A DNA stretch of 64,000 nt from Straminergon stramineum (taxonomy: Eukaryota > Streptophyta > Bryopsida > Hypnales > Calliergonaceae), in assembly GCA_963920665.1 (NCBI GenBank), contig OY987268.1, forward strand, positions 10,790,501-10,854,500, written 5' to 3'. This document shows, in pieces, positions 23,468 to 36,450 of this stretch (the first letter of the stretch is position 1; each line of letters begins with the position of its first letter). The notes under the pieces are model-generated. The model saw only the letters and a list, made by a program, of their open reading frames with translations, was not told the origin of the DNA and did no database searches. Both the position numbers and the translations under genes were made by a program.

Positions 23468-26250
23468 TCAAGCTTCATCCTCTCCTCTTGTCTTCCACAG
23501 CCTACAATCAAATATCCATAGACAAGGTGTACCTAATTCCACAACTGTTCCAGTGAAGACACACACACACCCCCATCAAATAGGAATGCCTCCACTATTG
23601 ATTTTACAAGTACTACATGGTATAGTCAATTGCCAATCCTAGTAAACCTCATCCAAATTTCTCACATCTCTATTGTATCCATGGTACCCTAATTCTTCAC
23701 ATTGAATACTCGCATAATGATCTCTTATCATTGGAGTTATGAGAGTATCAAATTTGTTCAAGGCTTCCACTGTCCTCACTGTTGGAGATGATCAAGCTTT
23801 CTTCATTTTCTTCTCAACTACTTCAATAAGCACTTTCAACTGTCCACAGTCATATCCTTCAAATTTTTGCACATTGATTAGGAAAAAATTATACATAGTA
23901 CTTGGATGTACAACCCCAGAGTCGACCATCAACCACCATATTGCATTTCATACTATTTCCCTCTATTAAATACATTCCATTGTCCAAGCCAAAGTACCCT
24001 TGATTAGAACATTGCTACTCGCGTTATTGAAGAAAAACCTTTGTTGTAGCTATTCGCCATCAACAGTAGGTTTGGCAGACATTTCCTTCGCCAACCGCAA
24101 GTAATGCACCCTTGGAACCCTCACTAGTGGTCTCAACCTGAGCCTCTCCATCTTCTTCCTATTCTCCCTTATAGCAACATTTGGATCCAAGGATTTCTGA
24201 TTTATATACTTCTTCCATTTCCTTTGATTGTCCTTGTTATATCAAAGAATTCCATCCTTATAATCATGACACTTGTAGAATAGTTTGATATGAAACTTCA
24301 TCTTCTTACCATGCATGACGAGTATAATCTCTTATTCTCTTATAAATAACCCCCAACGATACATTGTTTACATATGACATAGTTCAATTCAGAGCATTTG
24401 CAATCATTGTTATAGCTCTTGCTTGTTGTACATAATTTTCTCGTGATTGCGGATTAGGTCTCCCACATGCTTCCCAAATGGCTCTTAGCTTTACTAGATC
24501 CTCTTCCATTGTCGTGTAAAACTCTCTTTCAAACTCTATTGCACTTCTTCACATCGAAGCTTCAATATACACTTTAGAATCATTGTATACAACAAATCAC
24601 GTTTCCCTCTTTGTAAATATCTTTTAATACTCTTCATCGCCCACCAATCCCACGTTGAGCCCTCTTTCACCTTGTTTGCATGCTACTATGATATGTTGAC
24701 CATCATCAACCTCCCAAATGATTGATATTATTCTCCAATCAATTGATCTTTGACATGTTAGAATTACTTGGAACAATTGCAGTATTATGTAGGTATGCAA
24801 CCTCAAATTCTTTCATTGCACCAACATCTAAAAATGGAATCTCCCTTGCTTGGTGAGCACCTTCATCATTTACTCCTTTAAGAATAGAAACAATTGGTCG
24901 TAAAGCAAGGGGTGGCATATTAGGCTCTTCTTTTTCATAGAGTTGCTTGTAGATAGTTGAAACACATTTGTTAGTCAATGCTCAATAGTTTGTCTCCACA
25001 TGTCCAACAGTCTGGATGTTCACAACCTTTGCATTAAAAACTAAATACATACCCCAAATGTATGCCACTAGAAAATCATCATTGGTTGGAAATCTTACAA
25101 GTGGACCTACGGTTGTCGATATGTGAGCTCCAGGAGTTTCTTCTTCTTCATTAGAAACTTCGTCAACAATTTCAAACTCGTCATCATGTTGGAGCTCATC
25201 TTGCTCTCCATGTGTTTCCATTTTTTTTATAGGTACTTTGATGTTTGGTGCCATTTGAGGACGTACTCATTACATAGTTCTTCTTCCTCTTTAGCATGAA
25301 TTCACAATATTCTGTGATTTGGACCATAGTTGTTCCATTCCATATTGAGGAGCTTCCCTAGATGACTATGCTCATGTGGATGCTAACACTGGAAAACTAT
25401 TCAAACCAACACTTGTAGACAACATCATACTAGATCCAACACGCGGTGATATCGAATAGCTATGTTGAAGAACTACCATTGATTTGCCTCCACCTACTAA
25501 TTAATGAATGTTCCATTATTACCCCATGTGGGCTCTTTTCGAGATTAGTTCTTACTTTTTGTTGTCCAATGGCAATGGGAGAAGTCTCATAGTCTTTGGC
25601 TGGTCATGGTGGTGAACATCTTCTACCATGATTTTGAGTGGGCACTCAATCTATGTTCAATGGAGCTACTAATATCTTGTATAGAAGATCTATTTTTTCA
25701 GGTTCCAAAGATAGAGTTTTATCTCGTACATTGGGGGGATTTGTCCTTTGCATCTCTTCATAAGCCAAAGTTTCTTGTACATAACGTTTAGCTCTCAAAA
25801 CATCTTCTAAACTCAATGCCAAGAACCTTGTCACTACTTCCTTCCGCATACTCTAAAGTGATTTTGGCATTAAAAAGTCCAATGCTCCTAAAGTTTACGT
25901 ATAAGTGTATATCCTTCATAGGTTGGGCAACATCCAAACAAATAAAAGGAATTGGATCCATCATCAAATTCCTCTACAACTTATACTTTGCAACATTGTC
26001 TACTTCCTTAGTAACATTCATGAAAATCACATTCTACTATCGTAGGGGTTAGTAGTGATGGATTGCAGTTTGCCATGCTTGGTACCCAAGGCTGACCAAC
26101 GTTGTGCTTTCTGCAATGCCCACTCTATAATCCATAACTTTGGAGTGTGCATCTATTGCTAAAAGCCACCATCCGTGTTCAATCCATTTTTCATGTGTTT
26201 TAATAACCATGACTATCCTGTAAGGAAAAATCATTCTACACGCAATCATT
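23468..26250 (-). pseudogene. Fossil coding sequence, 5' piece (unknown protein)
   Basis: Minus-strand coding-like sequence broken by many stops and frameshifts. From the 5' side: GWWLLAIDAHSKVMDYRVGI (~26170), MKDIHLYVNFRSIGLFNAK (~25900), LSLEDVLRAKRYVQETLAYE (~25810), then the best piece 25254-24739, open apart from one stop region, with an acidic tract (EFEIVDEVSNEEEE). Further down: VKLRAIWEACGRPNPQSREN (~24500), a Lys/Arg-rich part (MERLRLRPLVRVPRV, ~24140), and MIRDHYASIQCEELGYHGYN (~23720), ending at LTR C. No domain is recognised; it could be a decayed host gene or the protein of an old mobile element. The true 5' end and any introns are unknown. Confidence 0.5.
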
Positions 26251-29200
26251 AGTTCTAGAGCATTTCAATCATTCTCCCCTACATTCCTAAAGGTATTTAT
26301 GAAAAAAAAATCAAAAGCCAAAATTGCCTTTTTCATTGCAAAGATTAGGAAGAATTACAAATTGTTTTGTTGACATACGTAATTGTAGAATCATGCTCTA
26401 AAATGGTACAAAAATATCTAAAATAAATTATGTGAATTTTGAACAATTGCATTGTAAGATATCTACTTTTCTAGAAAATAGAATGAATTCTAGTGCAATT
26501 CATGTAGTGTAGAATACTTGAAATCCTCTTTGTATACAATCTTCACTATACAAATTCTAACAGGCAAACTTTTCATATTGAATATAGTCAATTTTGGAAC
26601 TGAATGTTATTAAATGAAGTAAACTACCTTGTTCCTACATGCCTTAAAAAATCCTTAAAAAAAAATATGTACAGAATTAAAGAGACAATTTAATTGTTCA
26701 TATGCCTAAAATCAACTCAAATTTTTTTTGTATAGTGAGATTTTTTATCAAGTATGATAAAAAAAATGTACAACAATTTCCACTTCAATATATATTTTTT
26801 CAATATTCAATTAGAATATTTATGTAGTTTTTATTTTAAGAAGATTATGCTACAACTGTCTCAAAATCAAGAAGTTGCATACCTTCTACCTTACTATCTA
26901 TAATGAAGTGAATCAAACCTTACCATGCACTGTGGAATATTGTCTATGAAAGTCAAATTTTTTTTTAAATTGTTCAAAGTTCATGTAAGTCTTTTTTAGT
27001 GAAAAATTGGTTTTTTTTTGTGCAGGTGACAAAAGTTGTGCTATGAAATCCCAAATAAAATTAGAAAGTCATGGAAATGGTACGTCATTCACAATACTAA
27101 TTCTTCTTACGCTTTAGTTGAAAGACTACTATGGATTTTTCATACCTACTCATTGAATGCACTCATAGGTGCTCTTGTTGATCCCTTTTATACATTTGGT
27201 TACTCTTATTCCTTTTAATTGAAATCATTTTCAATTAAAGCAAGTGAGTCAATACAAATACAAAAATTACAATTACAATATCAACAACCAAACAAGAGAA
27301 TTAATTCTCTACAATTCATAAAGTCAACCTAGTTTTTGTCATTCACTATTGCTGCACTACTAGCTCAAATTATTCTAGATATAAGAGATTACCAGAGGTT
27401 TGCATTTTCAAGAATTTGTTGCTAAGTGATTAATACAAGAATAATGAATCAAAAGACACATTTACATTTATTAGGGTTTATTGAAGTTAGATAATTCAAC
27501 TATGTAATTCTACCATTTCTTTCTAAATCCAACCTATGCAACTTTGAGACCCATACCCTTGTTTGAATTTACTAATCCGTAATCGGAATTTCACATCCAG
27601 ATTCCGAATTTGTCTAAGCATTGTTTTCATTGAACTAAGCAAACTCCCATGCACAAATTTTACACTTTTGAGTGCTCACAAATATAGATTTGGTTTCAAA
27701 AGTCAAGTTCACAAATATGCAAGTAGATTCTTTGCAGAGCATGGCTTCAAATAAGTAACCAATGAGCTTGAAATCTGGGCTCTACATTTGTCTACACTTG
27801 ACATTCCACATGACTATTCCTAATCCGTAATTCCAGCAACACAGGAGCCGCTCAATTTGTTTTAGATCATTCTAGAAAGTCCCTCCCCAAACTCAAATAA
27901 TTCTTCAGTTCAAGATCTCTAGAATATAGCTAATATTAAAATTATCATGTTCCTGTAAAGCATTAAATATCATTGCCTACCTTTAAAAAAGAGTTCTCAA
28001 ATCCTTTGCAATTGTACCATAGCGTTGTTGTAGTCCTCCAACTACACTCCATCAAAGACTTCACTAATTAATTAACAATTAAACCTTTTTGATCAACGGT
28101 AGAATTCAAAGTCTGCATACAGTCAACAACATACTATTCATCCAATAAGACAAATGAAGTGATGGAGGTAACAACTTTCCAACCACTTAAAAAAAGAATA
28201 AGGGGCCAAAAATTCCTCTAGATTTTTAAAATAAAACTAGAGCTATTTTATTAAGCCTTTAAGGGACACCAAGGCCAAAAAAAGTATGACGGATGACTTA
28301 ACTATTCCTTATAGAAACAAAGAATGCCCCTATTGGTACAATAATCGGAGCATTTTGGTGAATACCTCAGTCATGAGAAGCCAACTCTCAAAGCTAAGAA
28401 TTCTATTAGTATGAAATGTCTAAATGAATTAGTTGGGTCCTAAAATATTTAGACTAGTTGAATAGTTTATGTTCATATACCTTCCATGATAGTGGGATAT
28501 ATTGAACCGCATCTTTAAAAACGGTTAATTATATAACCAATTGTGAAATAGTTTTTGGTTGTTCAAGAATCTACGTCGAATACATCCATACACAAATTCA
28601 ACATTTTTTTTATATCTTCCAATGATATCTCCCTCAATTTATAACTTTTAGGTATTCCAACCTCTTTAATTCAGATTTTGGTGCCTCTATTTTTCATTTA
28701 TGTGATTTGAGTAAGATTGTTATCCATATTCATAATGCTAAGTTTGAATCTTTGTTCATAATCGTGTATACAATAGGGTATATACATTATTAACACAATA
28801 TCCCATTAGAAATTACGTAGTATTTAATCTTAAGTAATTTATGATATTTAACCAATAGATGGTGAAATAATGTTAATTAGATAAAATTCAGATGAAAATA
28901 CTTCTTTCATAATTAAATAAAGACATGTGAATGACACAACAATCTCAAATAAAAGGTTAAGTAATTCTAAATGTACCCAAATCTCAATTCAATGTGACTT
29001 GATATGATATGAGTTCAATTTTGGCTTTAGCAATTAAGGTTAACTAATGTTAAGTTATTAACCTTTCATTCTAAGATGTAAATCAAACATGTGGCCAATT
29101 TTTATATGTCCACTTAAAACCTTCACACTAGAAATCCGTTAAATAAAGAAAACTTGTGAGCAAGCACAAGTTCTAGAATTACACAATTACACAATATTCA

Positions 29201-31970
29201 GAGATTGGATACAAAGAGCAAAGTAGAATCAAAACACAAGCAACACTAGCACAACAAGCATGATAGATACCTTCAAGCACACCTACTATAATCCTTGCCT
29301 CGTACTATCTAACTCGAATTGCAAACAAAAATTCTCCCACACCTATAACAATGTTTGAACTCTTCTAGAGTTCTAGTATAGTCCTAGAATGAAGCCATTC
29401 ACTCAAATCTAGTCAAAGCCAATAAATGAATAGTACCCATTCCTTGAGAGTGTATAGATCAAAAGAGGAAATCCTAAAAAACAAAGATACAATATGAAAA
29501 GATACAAACATGAAATCAACATAGAAGCAGAGCATGAAGGTTACTTCTTTAGGCACCTCTAGCATATATATTCCACATGACCAAGTCAAAGATCGTTGAT
29601 ACTTTGCCACAACTCCGATTTCAATTATGCTAGCTCTTTGAAATCACAATAGAAAATACTATAAGTATTGCAAATGCCCAAGAAATTGAAGAAAAGGAAG
29701 AACAAACCCCTAAACCCTAATCTTCAAAGATGCACAAAATTTGTAGTTATGCAGTACAAAAGAAAAATGACATTCCATAAGAACACACTCACTTGTTTCA
29801 CTGGAGCAACGCTTAGGTCAAGTGTGGTGGAGCTGGTAGAAGTGAAGTGACGAGGAGTTCACAAAAGAAGAGTGGCAATGAAAAAAGCAACGTGGAGTTG
29901 CAAGCAAAGGAGCGGAAAGGAGTGGCAACGACAACAGAAGAAAGGTAATCTCAAAACTAACATGAAGTGAACTTAATGTCAACCCCACATAGCTACATTA
30001 GGTTTGAAATAATCATTGTATTGAACCAACTAGAGTTTTGGGTGGATGAAAAGAACATAGTCCTTTGTTTCTATATTTGAATTTTTTTCATCCAAGCTTG
30101 CTTTTGAGAGGTCAATGAGTTTTCATATGTAGTTGAGTGCCGCAAATTCTATATTATTTCTATTTTAACTTTCTCAATTTATGAGATTTTAACACCTATT
30201 AGTAATAATGATCAAGGACCGAAAAAACAAACTAGTTATGAATTAGGTATAAAACCAATGGACAATGTTTGGATTGAGTTTCAAATTTGCTATAATATAT
30301 TCTCTCTATTTTTTATTATTTTCAATATAGAATAAGTTCTTTTTAGCTTTGGTCCAAGAGTTTTAATGAATTAGTCCAATCCGGTTTTATAGAAGCTTTA
30401 ATTTTTGTATTTATTTTGATTATTGATTTAGTTTATATAAAGCTCAAAGGAGAATTAGAATGGTCTTAAATTGTAATGAGTAGAATTATAAAAATCAAGT
30501 TAAGAATTCAATGAAGTCACTTATAAATTCACTCTCCAATCAAAAAAACTTGAAGTCAATTATTTTAACAACTTTTAATGATTTTTCAAATTAAGCTACA
30601 CTTTCTAGTTTATGGCCACTTCTTTTATGGCCCCTAAGTGCTTCGACGTCCATTTGATGGATGATGTACAAATTGAAACTCAAGTTTCATTCTCCATACT
30701 ATTTAGATGAAATTTATTTAAATTTGTGGAGATACTTTATGAAGTTGTTGTCCTATCTAATGGTTGGATTTGATGTTACTAGTGTACATATTTTTCTAAA
30801 AGTAAAACTATGCAAGTATGTCAAGTGGTTGACCAAGCCAAAATTGCATTGCCTTTAGTTCAAAACTAGATTTGCAAAAATGAGGTCATAGATTTTAAGA
30901 ACACAAAAACTTCATTAAATCACCATATCAAGAGAAACTCATTTCAAATCCATTCCAATAAACTTTACTTAAAAGACAATAAGATTTTGCTTGTCATCAA
31001 ATTTAGAAGAAATTTTCAAATTTTCCTTTCAAAATTTATAAAAAAATGTTACTAACGGCATTTGTGAATCAAATTATATGTATGGAATCTAAAATTTACA
31101 GTCTACTACTTTTTTTTGAATACCAATTCCAAAATATTCTTCCAAGTAACACTTTATAGTGATTTTTTCCTAATTGTCAATTCTAGAGATTGAAGACTTT
31201 GGACGTTTAGAGGTTCATTTGGAAACAACAAAAACTGTATTTTTTCAAGTACTTTTTTCTTTGAAAAAATTAGTGTAGTTTTAGTAATTAGAAATTGTGA
31301 ATTTTTCTAGAGAATACAATATATGGATAAAACATATTGGTTCTATGAATTCAAAGAGTGGAACTTCCTATGCTATTGATACTAGTACATTGCAAGGTTT
31401 AATCACCACAATCTAAATAAAAGAATATTGAAACAACCATTGTTCATGAGGGGATTGTCAAATGACACTTGAGAAGACAATGGTAAGTATTGGAAGGTCT
31501 GGACATCCATAAAGTGGAAGCACCTTGGTGAACCTAGATTGTGACTTTTAAAATATCCATCATTTGAATCAGTTCAAAACTAAGAAATTGATGCTTAACA
31601 AGTTTTAGTTGTGTCCCATTTTAAATTTTTGAATAAATTAAAAAATTAGAAGACTTATTGCAATTGCAAGCTCTATTGGTTGAATTCCTTATTACACCAT
31701 CTTCTATGTTTGTCATTCATATCTTTTCCTAATATTTTAAATATGACCATATTTTTTATTTAAAAAAATGCAAGACAATACAATATAAATTATAATTGAT
31801 GTACTTTTATTCAATTACTCATACCTTGTACTTCAACAAATTACAAGGTAATGTTTCTTCCATAAAATTTTTAAGAAATCAATGTCAATAGAAAAAACAC
31901 TTATGTGGACATGAATAATAACAAGATTTTAAGTATCAATTATGCAATAAGATGAATGACATAGCTTGAT
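26251..31970. other. Gene-free AT-rich DNA
   Basis: No open frame above ~65 codons and none with recognisable motifs. Short purine-rich segments at 29810-29960 (GGAGTTGCAAGC and GGAGTGGCAACGAC words) look like a degenerate repeat. Part of 31000-31220 resembles 35860-36090 in the same orientation, so dispersed repeats extend into this region. I see no RNA gene. Confidence 0.5.
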
Positions 31971-33900
31971 AAAGAAATTTGACTTTAACCCCTAAAGGAT
32001 TATTGTCCTTTTAGTGGACAAATGGGATTTCGGGCAGGTACTTACGGTCTCAATTTTTGTCCCAATTTTTTGAAATTTTTGATGAAGTTAGAAAAAATGA
32101 TTAGTTTTTGTGAGAATATAAATTTTTTTTCACCTAGTGCTCGGAAACAAAAGTTATGCCCAAATAAGCTCAATACAAGGGAGAGGGGGCAACGAAAAAA
32201 ATATCCTAAAATTTGAATTTAGGATGAGAATTTTATTTCCTCATAAATTGTATTTTTATCTACATGGAGAGCTTTGATTCATTCCATTTGGATTTGTTAT
32301 GAGAAAGTTATGGACAATGTTGTTTTTCAGACAATTAGAGCATCTTCTTGAGAAAATAACTTGTTGGATTCAGTTCTAAATGCAATTTTTACAATTTTAC
32401 AAAAATAGGTCCACATGGTTTAATTATCTTGCTAGAACAATTGGGGTTCGTGTATTTTAATTCCATCTTAGAGATATTAATAATTTAGATTTCCTTCTAT
32501 CTTATACCTACTTCTATTTAACAATTTTTTAAAGAAAAAAAATGAATTTTTTTGTATTTTTTCCCCTAGACTCTCAACTCAAAACTCTATAGTGCAAAAA
32601 TTAAAGTTAAGAGGGTTCAAATTCAAATAATCTAGTTCCGCAATGTGTTGCTAAAGAACTTGTTTTCTTAACTTTAAATGTAGATATCTTGCAATCTATG
32701 CTATCAAAATTTCTAAATTTTTTTTCACATATTTTCATATTTGTTATCTGATAGATCCTAAAATTAGATGTGTAAAGAATAGAATTAAAATTTTTTTTAC
32801 TAATTGTTGTAGAAATGGCAGTTTTGAGTATTTTTTTTGCAGAAAAAAGGCCTTGGTTATGGTAAGGGCCTTTAGGATATAGAAACAACAACTAGTGATT
32901 CAAAAATTTTCACACCAATATCTCTTGGCACTTAGACCTCTTGAAATTATTTGAATGTTACCCCTAAAGGACCAATTAAGGTGCATTTTTTGGCAACATA
33001 GAAATTTTAGGGAAGTATGTGTGACTAGAGATTTCCATGTTTTTGGCCCAAACTTTAATAGAAGGTGTGGACAAGGAATATCTTTCATGTGCACTAAATT
33101 TCAAGACATTTTGAAGTATGGGTCAAAAGTTTTGGGTCTAATATGTAGTTTGTTTCTCAACTTAGGCAATCCAGACAAATTTGAAAAAATCACTTTTTCC
33201 AAAAATAATAATTTGAAATTGGTTTTCTAGATTTCTATATACATAGAAAGCTTTGAATCATTCTATTTTGATCAACAAGTCAAAAGTTATGAGATGTTTT
33301 AGTTTGCAAGGCAGTTATGGATTCTCTACTCTAAAATAAACTTTAAAGTCCTTTATTTAACTCAATTTTCCATATTTTTGGGAAAAAAATGAAAACATTA
33401 GCTGTAGATTGTTTATTCTAACATAAAAACCATTGGGATTGGCATTTTTCAATTCCATTAATAAATTGTTAACAATTTAGTATTTTGAATCATTCTCTAC
33501 ATCTTTCGATTTTCTATTTTTTTCCTATATGTTGCACAATTCCAAATGGTGTGAAAATTTTCAAGCACGTAGCCAACTTGCCTTGAAAAAATAATTTAAA
33601 GAAGAACAACCATATTGGACATTTTTTCATACAAATGTGACCTTGTGAAGTGCAGCTGCCTGATTCTTCCTAGGGCCGAAAAAAAAGGTTTTTGTCACTT
33701 CAAGTGCTAGTATCTTGCAATCTACACAGTGGAAATTTCTGAATTTTTTTCACATCTTCTCAATCTAGTTTAATATAAGATCCTACTGTTACATGTGTCC
33801 AAAAATGATATTTAAAAAAAAATTGGTACTATTATTAGAAATGGTAATTTTTTAGAGTTTTTGGTGATAACATAGTCAAGGAACTTTAGGGATTAATTCA
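31971..33900. repeat. Inverted relatives of the 0.82 kb units of the left fold-back element
   Basis: On this strand the landmarks of 660-2370 appear in reverse: CCCCTAAAGGACCAATT (~32960), GAGATTTCCATG (~33026), TGATCAACAAGTCAAAAGTTATGAG (~33270, described, not counted as exact), and CTCTACTCTAAAATAAAC (33323-33340), the complement of the 1111 and 1933 landmark. A second, weaker unit lies at ~32000-32560. Small frames here (32022-32216, 32955-33230) are repeat sequence. Confidence 0.6.
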
Positions 33901-36450
33901 ACTATTTTCATAGCATTTGCAATTTTATTTTCACTTGTAGTCACTAAAATTAGAACTATAAATTTTTTTATAATTATTGACAATTAATTTTTCGATGTAA
34001 TTAAAATGCAAGATTGGTATTTGAACACAATTAAAAGGGGGAAATTTAGCTCGAAATTGATGTCTAACTATTTTGTACTAGATCTAGTCCTTTAAAGATT
34101 AATGGACGTGTATTTGCCAAGAGAAGACACCACAATGGTTTTCCATGTTTTGACCTTCGCTTCCTTATTTCTATGAAAATGGAGAAATGTACACAACGGT
34201 GTTTGCAATTGTGGGATTAGAAAGCGATGGGTTTCCAAGCTTGTGTTATTTTATAAAGTAGTCAATTCTTAGGCAATGAAGGAAGATATCCATCCATACA
34301 GAAGTGTCGTGTAGCATTGTACGTATGAAGGACTCCCTGAAAAGTCAGTAATTTGACAAATATAGTAGATGTGTGTGCACTTCTTCGAAAAGCATGCATT
34401 CTATTCATGTACTAATTAATGATGACCTACATGGCTAATTGTATTGGAATCTCATCATGATATGCTAATAGTGTGCAATTTTGTTTTATAAAAATTAAAA
34501 ATTAAGATGCTTACTTTTTAGGAGATGAAATTTGGTTTTAAAATATCTTGTAGGTAAGAAAAAAGATTTCCATGTACTATAGTATACAATATGTCATGAA
34601 ATTTTTTGTTTAAATCATGTAGGCAATAGAAGGAGGATTCTAAAACACTTTGACATGCATCATCTAAACATCAAATGAAGAAATTCTTAATTTTGAATTA
34701 AAGTATTTTTTGCAAGTGTACCATGAACAAATAACTTTTTGACAACGGAGGTTTTCAATGAATTGTTCCACTTTGATATTTTTGTTTTGCACATGCATAT
34801 GCTTGAAACTTTTTATTTTAACCATACAAAAACAAGAACGATGCAACTGCAAGGCTTTGTCCCATTCATAACAATAACAAACTCATACATACCTATAATA
34901 GAATAAAAATTTGAAGAAAATTTAATTTAAATTTTGTTTTATTTATAATAAATAGTTTTTTACCATGTTTCAAATGTTACAATTAGTCGTCTAAATTATA
35001 CATGATATATATAATATATAGGGTAGTTGAATGTATTCTTACACATTTAATCCTTTGACATGCCAACATCCATATAATAGACTATGAACAGATTGTAAGC
35101 CTTCTCTTCACTACATTCCATACAATTTTTCATCCATTCAAATTTTCCTTCGTTCTTGTGTTAGTTGACTACCATTTGTACAGTATGGATTTTCAAAATA
35201 AGATATTGTGATTTTTTTTAAATGAAAAAATTGGTTTATATCAAGTTTCATTCTTAGTTTAACCCCTAAATGACCAACCATCTAGAAAGTGAAAGATGTC
35301 CATAATCAAACATAGTTTTCTCATCCGTCATTGACTTTTTGAAGTGTGGATTTTTAATATATATTATATGGGAAGTTAGCTTCATACATGTGTAATCTGA
35401 TTAGAAAGAGGATGATTTGTGAAATTTTTATACCTCATTTCATGTACACTAAATAGTGAAATTAGGTTGCTTTAACAATTAGGTTGCCTTACCCCAAGAA
35501 AGTTACTTTACAAGCCATCAAAGTCAACAAATATTTCTAAAAATATTTCCATATGTACACATGGAGGAGGTTCATGAGTCCCAAATACATCAATATGAAA
35601 TTCAAAAGTAGTTCATTCTTGTACAGTAACTATAAATATTTATTTAGTGTCGAATGTTGAGAAATTAGTGAGGGGCAACCTAATTTCACTATTCAATATA
35701 GTGATTCATCCAAAATTTCGAAGATTTCAATGAAAAAGTGCTCTTATAAAAGTCAACTCATAAAATTAAACAACCAAAAAATCTCAAAAAATCACAACAC
35801 TTAGAGTGTTACATTTCAAGAAATCACAACAAATTTCATATATAAATTTTGAATATCTTATTCGTAATCAAATTACAAAATAATTTTGAATTTCAAGTTT
35901 CAAATTTTATACAAAAATATTGGTGACAACAATTATAGATCTAATTGTATGGATAGAATCTGAAATTCATAATGTACAACTTTTATTCATATAGCAAGTT
36001 TAGAATATCCCTCTTAGTTACATTTTATAAGACATCTTTGAAATTCTCCAAATTTGGAGAAGGGTGAGGGCGTTTAGGGGTTAAAAAGTGAGACCATAAC
36101 AATGATTTTCCAAAATAAGTAAAACCAAACAATAAAAATTATACCATCTCATAGTGCACATTCTTCCAAATTCATTATAAATATTTTTAATAAAAAATTA
36201 TTAATTTGGGACTTTCAATTGAATTTCAAAAGATAACCTTGCAAAACAAATTAAAAACTATGTATAATTTTTGGATAAATCCAACCGTATAGATGTGATC
36301 TACAAATTGAGATTGACAACTTTTCATTATATATCTACATTTTTGTGATTCATCAAATATTTTAGAACACATCTTTGAAATAGGTGGTGGATCTGGACGT
36401 GAAGGAGTTAAGACTTTGAGGAACTATAAGCTGTTCATTTGATCATCTTT
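33901..36450. repeat. Degenerate dispersed repeats with a TTTAGGGGTTAA marker
   Basis: Segments 35860-36090 and 36190-36420 are diverged direct copies, each with TGTATGGATAGAATCTGAAA-like and CAACTTTTATTCATAT-like words and ending near a (GA)CGT-TTAGGGGTTAA or GAAGGAGTTAAG word. A related segment lies at 31000-31220. The word CCCCTAAA or its complement recurs at 35262 and 36070. No gene seen. Confidence 0.45.

Noticed and set aside
23560..23580. CA-rich run as a possible CRISPR or microsatellite array
   Set aside because: A short CA tract only; no spaced repeats. No CRISPR-like array exists in the window.
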